A DNA stretch of 11,695 nt from Methanobacteriota archaeon (GCA_002689565.1 NZGQ01000018.1:3743-15437); one strand, 5' to 3'. Positions 1-7,174 are shown, counted from the first letter of the stretch. Numbers and translations are program-made. The notes: a model not told the origin generated them from the sequence alone.

Positions 1-489
1 TGCAGCCATAGCAACTCCATAATGACCTTGCGCAGCAGTTACTTCATCAACTGCTACATCAAAAGAGACTACCTCTAAATCACGGCTTGCTAATCTTCTT
101 TGCAGGTTTCTTTTCAGAAGTGCCTCTGTTTCTTCGTAATCCAATTCTGTAGTTATCTTTGCTACAATAGCACACTCTTCACCTTCAGGAGTTGTACAAG
201 CAGCCCAAGCAACACCTGCACATGCCGTACCTCCATTGTATGCATAAGAAGTGGCAAGATGACATTCGACTAGTGAACCCATAGGCAGGGGCATTGGAGG
301 AGTTGCTTCAAATCCCATGGGTAGAAAGGCTCCTTGAACTTCAATCAATCTGGAATCACCCAAACCCATCTCTACTAAACCTTGATCATAAGCATCTTCA
401 GCATTCTCGCCCCATGGAGCAACTGCAGTCATTAACCAACCAGGACATGCTCCCGCTGGAGCGGATGGACTCTTACCAGAACTCATCAT
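1..489 (-). CDS. Pyruvoyl-dependent arginine decarboxylase family protein lacking the Ser-Ser cleavage site (3' end cut by window)
   Basis: Active family members (PvlArgDC) turn arginine into agmatine for polyamine synthesis, after a self-cleavage at Ser-Ser that creates the pyruvoyl cofactor. The 163 visible codons are open to the window edge; the family is about 160-165 residues, so only the last few are missing. Family landmarks are WGENAEDAYDQGLVEMGLGD (residues 26-45; compare GE..LNAFD.AL..AGIGN), then LIEVQGAFLP, then LPMGSLVE, then a Gly/Ala-rich AGVAWA strand, and an amphipathic helix before a final strand with GHYGVAMAA. Where active enzymes read LI/V-R-I/V-S-S-I-M/L-P, this one reads LIEVQGAFLP, so both serines are absent. 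From a remembered alignment, the catalytic Glu of the later strand is also missing. It is therefore probably not a pyruvoyl enzyme; a structural or partner role is possible. ATG at 489 is chosen because an in-frame stop lies at 510-508; the next codon is also ATG. Family assignment is fairly sure, function unknown. Confidence 0.75.
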   Translation of the reverse strand, partial: MMSSGKSPSAPAGACPGWLMTAVAPWGENAEDAYDQGLVEMGLGDSRLIEVQGAFLPMGFEATPPMPLPMGSLVECHLATSYAYNGGTACAGVAWAACTTPEGEECAIVAKITTELDYEETEALLKRNLQRRLASRDLEVVSFDVAVDEVTAAQGHYGVAMAA

Positions 490-494
490 AGTAT

Positions 495-508
495 GCCCGA
501 GTATGGGC
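495..508. repeat. Small inverted repeat in a divergent promoter gap
   Basis: GCCC-GAGTAT-GGGC forms a 4-bp stem with a 6-nt loop in the 53-nt gap between the divergent genes starting at 489 (minus) and 543 (plus). It lies just upstream of the minus-strand start. I see no convincing TATA box for either gene in this gap. It could be a weak operator or chance. Confidence 0.3.
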
Positions 509-542
509 TAGGTTCATCAAGACCTTGGTACGAGAGATTAGT

Positions 543-830
543 ATGACCAGCAATTCCAGGGGTATTCTTTTGTTGGGAGCGAGCCTTTTGGTGGTAGCAT
601 TTGCAGGAATGTCTACTGTTTCAGGAACTGGCTGGATAATACCCATGGCTACATTATTATCTGGAATCCTCTTAATCTTGGTCTTTTCATTCATCACGAT
701 TTCAGAGGAAGCAAAGAAAGGAAGTACTCCTATTTCAAATAAAAAAGGAAGTAGCGTTGAAAATATAGAATCGGGTGCTGAAGACTTGCCTGACCCTAAT
801 GAATTAGGTTTCGAACTTCCGATTTTGTGA
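543..830 (+). CDS. Small two-helix membrane protein of unknown function
   Basis: The product is 95 residues and I do not recognise its family. A short polar N-terminus (MTSNSR) is followed by two hydrophobic segments, about residues 7-27 (GILLLGASLLVVAFAG...) and 31-52 (WIIPMATLLSGILLILVFSF). They are separated by a tight Thr/Ser/Gly turn, giving a hairpin. The remaining roughly 43 residues form a polar tail rich in Glu, Asp, Ser and Asn (EDLPDPNELGFE near the end), probably cytoplasmic. ATG at 543 is preferred; an in-frame TTG at 525 would add six polar residues. The stop codon (828-830) directly abuts the stop of the convergent ZPR1 gene, leaving no intergenic base. The hydrophobic pattern and clean boundaries support a real gene, but no function can be assigned. 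Confidence 0.6.
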   Translation: MTSNSRGILLLGASLLVVAFAGMSTVSGTGWIIPMATLLSGILLILVFSFITISEEAKKGSTPISNKKGSSVENIESGAEDLPDPNELGFELPIL

Positions 831-1442
831 TTACTCAGCCATCTCATCACTGTTGAATACAGGGGCCTCAGGGCCGATTGGTAGTTTACTCATTTCTTGT
901 TGAGTTAGCTCTCGTAATTCTGCATCTGCGTGTAAAATCTGTGAATGGCCATTTGGATCTAGTAACTCTAGGGTTACTGGTGTTGGAATTGGATCTTCTT
1001 TTAGTTCCAGTAAAGTGGTATGCATTGCTTGTAATCTTTTGATATCATCCATTTCTCCGTCTTCAGCATATGCCTGGCGGGTCACCATAACAATCACTTC
1101 CATGAATCTGTCAATTACTCCTTCAACATTTGAAACATATCCTGTCGATGCAGTACCAGGATTAACTTCTAAATCTAATTCGACCAATCTTACAGTACAA
1201 GACGAAGAACGAATTACTCGAGCGCTGATATGTTCAGGTTTGGAAACTATCAAACTAGATGCTCCGGGTTTCCTACCTTCTGCAGGGATGAAATCAGTCT
1301 GTCTCCAGCCGCATGAGTGACAAAGCACGGTTACTTGAGTATGCTCGCCAAAATATGGTATTTCATCGACATGTGTCATCATTGCCATTTGGCCTTCAAC
1401 ATGGCATATCGGGCAGGTAATATCTAGTGGCACTTCATCCAT
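831..1442 (-). CDS. zpr1: ZPR1-type zinc-finger protein
   Basis: This 203-residue protein carries one archaeal ZPR1 module. A C4 zinc finger comes first: C10-P-I-C13 and C41-H-S-C44, 27 residues apart, with the signature EIPYFGE (27-33) between the pairs. The beta-rich A/B domain follows, with ARVIRSSSCTVRLVELDLEV then VEGVIDR, matching the family pattern (R.V.S....V.I.ELDLEI, VEGL). Eukaryotic ZPR1 has two such modules and acts as a folding chaperone for eEF1A; archaeal proteins have one, and by inference could serve aEF1A. It lies 8 nt downstream of sepF on the same strand, so the two are probably co-transcribed. Its 3' end touches that of the small membrane protein gene. The last roughly 25 residues are low in conservation, with an acidic end. 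Confidence 0.9.
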   Translation of the reverse strand: MDEVPLDITCPICHVEGQMAMMTHVDEIPYFGEHTQVTVLCHSCGWRQTDFIPAEGRKPGASSLIVSKPEHISARVIRSSSCTVRLVELDLEVNPGTASTGYVSNVEGVIDRFMEVIVMVTRQAYAEDGEMDDIKRLQAMHTTLLELKEDPIPTPVTLELLDPNGHSQILHADAELRELTQQEMSKLPIGPEAPVFNSDEMAE

Positions 1443-1450
1443 GTGACCAC

Positions 1451-1915
1451 CTAGTTGAATTCAGAAGAGTCGACGCTAAAGGCTTCATTCTCTAAACCAC
1501 GTATACCACGACATCCGGGAGGCAATAGCATCAAACGACTATCTGTTAATCTAATGATTTGACCGCCTAAATCAGTTTCTACAAACAAATTCAAACGCTC
1601 AATTGCTGTTTGAAGTTCTAACTCACGATTCATAATTTTCTCCATACGAACAATCGCAGCCTCGCCATCAGCAATCCAATCTAATAGTTGAGACACTCCT
1701 GTAAGGTCATGAAGTATTGCTCTATGAATCACAAGTCCGTCGGCGACTTTCGGAACTGGAGCATCGGGGTGCAATTTTTCCATGTCATGGTATCTAGTAG
1801 ATGTTGAACTTGGAGGGGGCTGAATTGACTTGTTCTGTGAAGGTAAATTCAGCGTACGCGGGGCTGAACCGTTAAACGCGTCTAACGAAGTCTGCTTGTC
1901 CGCCTCTTCGCTCAT
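1451..1915 (-). CDS. sepF: SepF-like cell division protein
   Basis: Archaeal SepF tethers FtsZ to the membrane during division. The 154-residue product has a variable, Pro/Ser/Gln-rich N-terminus (1-55) and a C-terminal SepF domain (about 57-137). Within the domain are LVIHRAILHDLTGVSQLLDW, an A-A-I-V-R strand, a helix with ELELQTAIERLNLFVET, G117-G118, then IIRLTDSRLMLLPPG (120-134). The order strand-helix-GG-strand-LxPPG is the family fold. Missing is an obvious amphipathic N-terminal membrane helix (start MSEEADKQTSLDAFN), so membrane attachment may be indirect or the start may differ. An N-terminal QTSLDAF resembles a PCNA-interacting peptide but lacks the second aromatic. The gene is upstream of and probably co-transcribed with the ZPR1 gene, and divergent from psmB. 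A TATA-like CTTATC (1941-1946, minus strand) lies about 28 nt before the ATG, suggesting a leaderless transcript. Confidence 0.8.
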   Translation of the reverse strand: MSEEADKQTSLDAFNGSAPRTLNLPSQNKSIQPPPSSTSTRYHDMEKLHPDAPVPKVADGLVIHRAILHDLTGVSQLLDWIADGEAAIVRMEKIMNRELELQTAIERLNLFVETDLGGQIIRLTDSRLMLLPPGCRGIRGLENEAFSVDSSEFN

Positions 1916-2007
1916 AGTGGGTGTGGTGTTACGGTTGGTTGATAAGGGTCCCGCGAAACGCAGGTATCATCCCGCCTAATTTGACGGGCTCCTATCGTGG
2001 TGAAAAA
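1916..2007. promoter_or_regulatory. Divergent promoter region sepF / psmB
   Basis: These 92 nt separate sepF (minus) from psmB (plus). Minus strand: CTTATC at 1946-1941 is about 28 nt before the sepF ATG. Plus strand: a TATA-like TAATTT at 1977-1982 is about 29 nt before the psmB ATG, while GGTGA at 1999-2003, 4 nt before that ATG, could act as a Shine-Dalgarno. The two psmB signals conflict (leaderless versus led), so the true transcript start is undecided. Confidence 0.45.
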
Positions 2008-2631
2008 ATGGAAGAAGGTCCGGGCGCAGTCAAGACAGGAACTAGTACAATCGGAATCACCTTCAAAGGTGGTGTAGTAGTTGGAGCAGATCACAGAGCA
2101 ACCATGGGGCACTTTGTCGCCAACAAGAGCGTACAGAAGTTATTCAAGATTGGTAACAACCTAGCACTCACAACCGCTGGACTTGTAGGTCATGCTCAAT
2201 CTTTAGCACGTACACTTGCCGCAGAAGTCTCACTTTTCGAACTTAGACGAGGAGACTCGATGACTGTTAAGGGCGCTGCTACATTAACAGCTAATATTCT
2301 ATCTGGTAGACCTCATTGGGTGCAACTTCTAATTGTAGGAGTCGACAATGACGGCGGTTCAGTTTACTCTATTGATTCCGCTGGAGGTTCCATCCCAGAC
2401 ACATATTGTGCGACTGGTTCTGGCTCCCCGTACATGTACGGTGTACTAGAAGACGGATTCAGCGAGAACATGTCAAGAGATGGGGCGGTGGCATTAGCTG
2501 CACGTGCTTTGTCTGCTTCTGCTCAACGTGATGCCGCTTCCGGTAATGGAATGGATCTTGCAGTAATCACAGCGAAAGAAGGATATGTTCCTGTCGACCA
2601 AAAGGAAATCACAGCCATACTCAAAAAGTAG
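2008..2631 (+). CDS. psmB: 20S proteasome beta subunit (N-terminal threonine protease)
   Basis: This is the catalytic subunit of the archaeal 20S proteasome; four stacked rings with PsmA degrade unfolded proteins fed by an ATPase. The product is 207 residues. Self-processing should remove an 11-residue propeptide at KTG|TSTIG, exposing Thr12 as Thr1. In mature numbering the active-site residues are present: T1, D17, R19, K33, S129 (in GSGS), and D164/S167 in RDAASG, two positions short of the Thermoplasma numbering because of a small loop deletion. A GTG at 1921 would add 29 residues, but ATG at 2008 gives the usual short propeptide and has GGTGA 4 nt upstream. The following gene is fttA; this pair is also adjacent in Methanocaldococcus (MJ1237/MJ1236), so it is conserved archaeal synteny. 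Confidence 0.96.
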   Translation: MEEGPGAVKTGTSTIGITFKGGVVVGADHRATMGHFVANKSVQKLFKIGNNLALTTAGLVGHAQSLARTLAAEVSLFELRRGDSMTVKGAATLTANILSGRPHWVQLLIVGVDNDGGSVYSIDSAGGSIPDTYCATGSGSPYMYGVLEDGFSENMSRDGAVALAARALSASAQRDAASGNGMDLAVITAKEGYVPVDQKEITAILKK

Positions 2632-2644
2632 GCTTCATACTCCA

Positions 2645-2709
2645 CCCGCGGGTTAGTCCCGTGACCCCCTCCAAGGGGTTCACTATGTCAATCAGCGGGA
2701 CGGAGGTGA
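2645..2709 (+). promoter_or_regulatory. GC-rich nested hairpin leader with a perfect Shine-Dalgarno before fttA
   Basis: The psmB-fttA gap contains, in order: a CCCGCGGG palindrome (2645-2652); an outer stem GTCCC (2656-2660) pairing with GGGAC (2697-2701); and inside it a hairpin in which GTGA (2661-2664) pairs with TCAC (2680-2683) and CCCC (2666-2669) with GGGG (2675-2678), around a TCCAA loop with one C/T mismatch. Directly after the outer stem is GGAGGTGA (2702-2709), a full anti-Shine-Dalgarno match 6 nt before the fttA ATG. The outer stem ends one base before the ribosome site, so folding could influence translation or act as a processing site. The stretch is markedly GC-richer than its surroundings. 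A regulatory role is inference; the pairing is visible. Confidence 0.5.
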
Positions 2710-2715
2710 ATTAAA

Positions 2716-4620
2716 ATGAGACTTAGTTTCAAAGAAATGAAAGACGCGATTGCAAAAATTGTCCCAAAGAACATCGAATATGATGTTGATTTAGAGGCTG
2801 GAGACATATCAATAGTCACACCTACGCCAGATTTGTTTGGAGGAGGGGACGGATTAGTAGGCAAAATAGCGAAGAAAATTAAACGCAGAATTGTTCTGAG
2901 ACCGCATGAATCGATAATCAAGAGTGAAGCGGAAACTGAAGAATTTATTCGGGATTTGTTGAGTGAAAAATCTGAAGTCGAAATGATATATTTCGATAGA
3001 TGTTACTGTGAAGTTACCGTAGTTTGTGGAAATCCAGGAGAGGCTGTTGGAAGGCGCGGTGCTAATTCAAAAGCCATACGAGATGAATGTGGATGGTTGG
3101 TGAAGTTTGAGAGGAAACCTCCGATTCACTCCAAAACTATCCATGACATTAGAGGTTACAGATCTGCTCAGTGGAAAGAAAGAAAGAAACTGTTGAAGGA
3201 TTTTGGTTTAAACATATATCGTCCAAAAAGACCAGGAAATTTCTGGGTAAGAACTACCGGTCTAGGATCATATAGGGAAGTAGGTCGTGCCTGTCACCTT
3301 GTAACAACAAATGAAAGTAAAATTATGATCGATGTAGGAGTAAATATCGCAAACGATTCTGATCCAATGCCATACTTTACTGCTCCTGAAGCACTACCTA
3401 TGGAAAAAATGGATGCTGTTATTTTGACACATGCACATCTAGACCATGCTGGCATGCTGCCTGTTTTGTTTAGATATGGATACAGAGGTCCTGTATTTTG
3501 TACTCCGCCAACAAGAGACATGATGCTATTATTGCAGTCTGATTATCTCAAAATAGGTGGTGCTGAAGGAAAGAGAGCACCTTACGACATGGAAGATATC
3601 AGAACTTGTATGCGACACGTGGTGGATGTAGACTGGGGACAAACCGTTGACATAACACCCGATGTAAAGATGACATTCCACAATGCTGGACACATTTTAG
3701 GTTCATCATCTGTCCATCTTCACGTAGGCGATGGAAAGCACAATATCGTATTTTCAGGCGATCAGAAATATGAGAAATCTTGGCTCTTTGATGCTGCAAA
3801 CACTCGATTCCCTCGCTGTGAAACACTAGTAATCGAATCAACATACGGCGCAGCTGGTGATTTCCAGCCAAGTCGTGAAGAAGCAAATCAGGAATTGCAA
3901 GACATTGTTAGCAGAACGATACAGAGAGGTGGAAAAATGATTTGCCCTGTATTCGCAGTTGGTAGGTCACAAGAAGTTATGATCGCTATTGATGAGTTAT
4001 TCCGTTCTGGTGCTGTTAAACCGGTGCCAGTATATCTTGATGGAATGATACAAGAAGCGACTGCAATACATTCTGCACATCCGAATTATTTGACTCAATC
4101 CTTGAGAAAGAGTTTGCTAACAGATGATGGTAATAATCCGTTTACAAGTGATTGGTTCCGCCCTGTACAAGGAAGAGATATGCGTGAATCGATTATTATG
4201 GACAGCAGCCCTTGCATTGTTCTAGCCACAAGCGGTATGATGAATGCCGGCCCTGTAATCAGTTATTTCCAAAATTGGGCTCACGAAAATCGAAATTCTC
4301 TATGCTTCGTAGGATATCAAGCTGAAGGAACATTAGGTCGCCGTTTGCAAAAGGGCTTCAGTGAAGTTCCTATGATTATTGAAGGGAAAACAGAAATTGT
4401 CAAAGTTGGTTGTGAAATGACAACAATTGACGGTTTCAGTGGCCATTCTGATAGAAAGCAATTACTAGAATTCATTGAAAATATGAGTCCAAGGCCTAAG
4501 AACGTTATTTGTCACCATGGTGACTACTTCAAATGTAACGAACTTGGGAGGACACTGCGTGAGAAATTCAAGGTTAGAACTTACGCTCCTCAAAATTTAG
4601 AAACGATCAGGTTGTCCTGA
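2716..4620 (+). CDS. fttA: FttA / aCPSF1: KH-domain beta-CASP ribonuclease, transcription termination factor
   Basis: The archaeal homologue of CPSF73 cleaves nascent RNA at U-rich 3' ends and terminates transcription. Its 634 residues match the usual full length. N-terminal KH modules span about 1-145, with a GxxG loop at G112-R-R-G115. The metallo-beta-lactamase fold follows: motif 2 HAHLDH (239-244), motif 3 His in AGHILGS (His326), motif 4 Asp in SGDQKY (D348). The beta-CASP insert has motif A Glu in VIESTYG (E374), motif B in PVFAVGRSQE (411-420), and motif C in SGHSD (His577), with the last metal His in CHHGD (599-603). All catalytic positions are intact. ATG at 2716 is preceded by GGAGGTGA at 6 nt. 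It follows psmB by 84 nt, and its stop abuts the stop of trpS on the other strand. Assignment is secure. Confidence 0.97.
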   Translation: MRLSFKEMKDAIAKIVPKNIEYDVDLEAGDISIVTPTPDLFGGGDGLVGKIAKKIKRRIVLRPHESIIKSEAETEEFIRDLLSEKSEVEMIYFDRCYCEVTVVCGNPGEAVGRRGANSKAIRDECGWLVKFERKPPIHSKTIHDIRGYRSAQWKERKKLLKDFGLNIYRPKRPGNFWVRTTGLGSYREVGRACHLVTTNESKIMIDVGVNIANDSDPMPYFTAPEALPMEKMDAVILTHAHLDHAGMLPVLFRYGYRGPVFCTPPTRDMMLLLQSDYLKIGGAEGKRAPYDMEDIRTCMRHVVDVDWGQTVDITPDVKMTFHNAGHILGSSSVHLHVGDGKHNIVFSGDQKYEKSWLFDAANTRFPRCETLVIESTYGAAGDFQPSREEANQELQDIVSRTIQRGGKMICPVFAVGRSQEVMIAIDELFRSGAVKPVPVYLDGMIQEATAIHSAHPNYLTQSLRKSLLTDDGNNPFTSDWFRPVQGRDMRESIIMDSSPCIVLATSGMMNAGPVISYFQNWAHENRNSLCFVGYQAEGTLGRRLQKGFSEVPMIIEGKTEIVKVGCEMTTIDGFSGHSDRKQLLEFIENMSPRPKNVICHHGDYFKCNELGRTLREKFKVRTYAPQNLETIRLS

Positions 4621-5988
4621 TTACTCGAAGAATCTCTCGATTAGATGGGCTGTTTCATCTCTCTTCTCTGAGAGTTCTGACAACCATTCTGAAGCCCTAT
4701 CAATACACAATTGCTTCATTTCCCCGGCAAGGATTTTACCCGAACGGTATCCTTGATTTATCTCCTCCAAGAAAGAATCATCTTCTTCAAAGAAGTACAT
4801 CATATACTGATATGCAACATCTTTGTCAGGGTCGCCACCCAATCTACGATGTTCTTCAACGGTAGATTGCCCGCCAGAAAATGATTTCTTTATTTTCTTT
4901 TCAACAGTGGAAATATCATCGCCAAGGAACAAAGTTGTCTTTGGTTTTGAGGATGACATTTTGTCACCGGTCATACCAACTGCAAATCGATGATATGTAC
5001 TGGAAGGAGCCAGTAGGCCCATTCCTCCAAGTCTTCTTTCCAGAGAAAGTAAAGCCATTCTTATGGCGCCTTTATCTTTAGAAGTAGCACTTAGAACATT
5101 GACTGTACCATGCTTTGGATTCGACATTATGTCTGAGTATCCAAGATTTGAAATTGCATCCACTATCTGCGAAAATACGCCTTTTTGGACTTCCTTATTG
5201 ACTCTACCACTTGGCTCAACACCCATCACGACAGCATTGTCCTCTTGGACTGAAACACCCACTTGTAGACCCATCTTTGCATCACTAACATTGAACCAAT
5301 TTGTCTTGGCAGCTAGGCCTCTAGTGAGTCTAAGATGAGGGTCCTGGTCTATCCCAACTGGAACTACAATAGGTCGCAGGCCACCATATTCATCCAGTTG
5401 TGGATGTAAAATATCCCCTGCCTGAACTAAGGGTGCTTGCACGTGGGCGAGATTGGTTGAACCATCAAACCCATAGATCGCTTCTAACTCTGAAAGATTT
5501 GTTCTCTTGCCCAATTGGAAACCTAATTTTTGAACAACACTTCTTTGAGATTGAAAATAGACAGTAGTCTTTTCAGGATCGAGACCCAAAGCAGCGTAGT
5601 TAGCCACATATTCTTCTTTTGCTATCTTTTTACCCTCTGGCAGAGAGATACCACGAGTCGCTGTGGATTCAAGATCAGCAACAGCAATTGTAACATCACC
5701 GCCCTGTTCTTGGAACCATTTTACTTGATCAATTACCATTGAATGTCCAAGATGCATTTTCCCTGAAGGCATTAGGCCAGTTAGCACTCCGAATGGGTCT
5801 CCCTTTCTTTTTGCTTCCAAGACCATATCTAAATCTCGATGAGCAAAGACTACACCTCTTCTATGTAGCCTTGAGGGGGAATCAATAGCGACACCCTCCA
5901 TAGAAGAAAGACCGAATTTATCAATAATTCGCGAATAATCTGTTGATTGTGAAGAACCCCATGGATCTATGGCAACTTCGTCATTCAT
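4621..5988 (-). CDS. trpS: Tryptophanyl-tRNA synthetase (archaeal/eukaryotic type)
   Basis: This class I synthetase charges tRNA-Trp. With start at 5988 it has 455 residues: the archaeal N-terminal DPWGS..DYSRIIDKFG (8-26), the HIGH-like PSGKMHLGH (74-82), VGIDQDPHLRLTR (211-223) for tryptophan/ATP binding, and KMSKS as GDKMSSSKP (341-349). A C-terminal anticodon-binding helical domain follows (FSGG...TVEEHRRLGGD, then YFFEEDD). Between residues about 230 and 325 there is a roughly 95-residue segment that compact archaeal and eukaryotic enzymes lack; some archaeal TrpRS carry extra material at this site. Three ATGs lie in tandem at 5994, 5991 and 5988; GGTGA (5998-5994) sits 5 nt before the third, which is why 5988 is chosen. 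An upstream ATG at 6009 is possible. The start overlaps the end of the upstream gene by 8 nt, suggesting translational coupling. Confidence 0.95.
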   Translation of the reverse strand: MNDEVAIDPWGSSQSTDYSRIIDKFGLSSMEGVAIDSPSRLHRRGVVFAHRDLDMVLEAKRKGDPFGVLTGLMPSGKMHLGHSMVIDQVKWFQEQGGDVTIAVADLESTATRGISLPEGKKIAKEEYVANYAALGLDPEKTTVYFQSQRSVVQKLGFQLGKRTNLSELEAIYGFDGSTNLAHVQAPLVQAGDILHPQLDEYGGLRPIVVPVGIDQDPHLRLTRGLAAKTNWFNVSDAKMGLQVGVSVQEDNAVVMGVEPSGRVNKEVQKGVFSQIVDAISNLGYSDIMSNPKHGTVNVLSATSKDKGAIRMALLSLERRLGGMGLLAPSSTYHRFAVGMTGDKMSSSKPKTTLFLGDDISTVEKKIKKSFSGGQSTVEEHRRLGGDPDKDVAYQYMMYFFEEDDSFLEEINQGYRSGKILAGEMKQLCIDRASEWLSELSEKRDETAHLIERFFE

Positions 5989-7174
5989 CATCATCACCGC
6001 CATCGGCAACAGGCATCAAATCTTCGGCCTTAGAATGCTCAAGAGCGTCCTTCTTGAGTACTAACCAGATTCCCGAGACACTCAATAGTAGAACTCCCAA
6101 ACCGGCGTATGGTAGCCATTCTAATCCTGATTCAATTTCACGAGGAGTAAGCAGCCACGTGAATTTCAAGAAATCATGGTCATCAAATCTCTTTGACCAA
6201 AGAAATAGATCCGTAGTTGCATGACCTGCAACAGTTAGTGCAGTAGTTTTATTATTGAAAAATTGAGTTTTTCCCAATACTTCATAGTAATCGTCATCAC
6301 TCAAATTAAATGTGACTTCATTACCTGATATTACGCTAATGAATAGGGTTGAACCCTCCTGTCTCCAACCTTCGTTTGTGTTGCTTTCATCGACATCTAA
6401 CTCGTCTAGACTCGAATCTAAGACCTGAGCATTTCCAACATCAACAATCCATGTCAATGGGACATTCCAAGCTTTATATGCCGAGCTACATGCTGTTGAA
6501 TCAACCGATTCGAAATGCAATAAACCATCTTTCAGAGAATCATTATGGCTATTGCAACTATCTAACGCCCAATATGAAAACGCTTCACCCCAGGTTGTAA
6601 ACCATACATCATCTCTCTCTGACAACATGTCGACGACGCCTGCATCATGACGAACTGTAGCATCATAAATTCGACCAATCCAATACATGTTTACCAAACC
6701 GCCAGCATCTAATTCGGATTCGAGTGATGAGACATCTGCTATTCCTTTCTCAAGCGATCCACCACGCCGCCCTAAATCGTACCAATCATAATCATCCTCA
6801 GGAACATTTTCTGCAGAGTGCCATGCAGTATTGGATTGTCCTGTTTCATCTCCATGAACCTTGAATCCTTGATTAGCAACCACTGTATGCTGAGACTCAG
6901 ATAAATCACTTGGAGTGTAGGTTGAAATCGGATTTGAACCCCAAATAGATGCTTCAATTCGTTCTTCTATATATTCACGGCATTCTAATGCTACAGCACC
7001 AGGATCCGCTTTCCAAGAAAGATTAGGCATGCCGTAGCATCCAAATTCATCTCCTTTTTCTAATCTCTCGGCACCGATAGTTGCAAGCCATCCATCTTCT
7101 TCCCAACCGGCATCTGCAAGTACAGCAGGAGCAAATGTTGCAGAGAGCAACATCGCCAATACCAGCATTCGCAT
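5981..7174 (-). CDS. Secreted or surface protein with C-terminal membrane anchor, unknown function
   Basis: I do not recognise the family. The start at 7174 (397 residues) is chosen because it gives a clean signal peptide (MRMLVLAMLLSATFAPAVLA, cleavage before DAGWEE) and has GAGGA about 8 nt upstream; the open frame runs on to 7258. The ectodomain (about 21-347) is acidic and Trp/Asp-rich, with four N-X-S/T sequons (two NLS, NDS, NKT) and a few cysteines. A middle segment, HDAGVVDMLSERDDVWFTTW, resembles the C-terminal end of polysaccharide deacetylase domains, where H..G..ML..RDDVWF is followed by an EA.SYW helix, but I see no matching metal-binding motifs upstream. The later part looks beta-rich. 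A single membrane helix (WLPYAGLGVLLLSVSGIWLVL) precedes a short charged tail ending GGDDDE. It overlaps trpS by 8 nt and is divergent from plsC. Confidence 0.7.
   Translation of the reverse strand: MRMLVLAMLLSATFAPAVLADAGWEEDGWLATIGAERLEKGDEFGCYGMPNLSWKADPGAVALECREYIEERIEASIWGSNPISTYTPSDLSESQHTVVANQGFKVHGDETGQSNTAWHSAENVPEDDYDWYDLGRRGGSLEKGIADVSSLESELDAGGLVNMYWIGRIYDATVRHDAGVVDMLSERDDVWFTTWGEAFSYWALDSCNSHNDSLKDGLLHFESVDSTACSSAYKAWNVPLTWIVDVGNAQVLDSSLDELDVDESNTNEGWRQEGSTLFISVISGNEVTFNLSDDDYYEVLGKTQFFNNKTTALTVAGHATTDLFLWSKRFDDHDFLKFTWLLTPREIESGLEWLPYAGLGVLLLSVSGIWLVLKKDALEHSKAEDLMPVADGGDDDE

Noticed and set aside
473..850. 125-codon minus-strand open frame over the small membrane protein gene
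   Set aside because: It is antisense to a frame with a clear two-helix pattern, overlaps both neighbours, and its translation has no recognisable or membrane-like organisation.
1921..2007. GTG-initiated 29-residue N-terminal extension of psmB
   Set aside because: It would create an unusually long propeptide with no family similarity; ATG at 2008 has a nearby GGTGA and gives the normal short propeptide.
2641..2706. Possible tRNA or small RNA gene in the GC-rich psmB-fttA gap
   Set aside because: Neither strand offers an acceptor stem, a T-loop TTCRA pattern or C/D-box motifs in the right order; the hairpins are better described as a leader structure.
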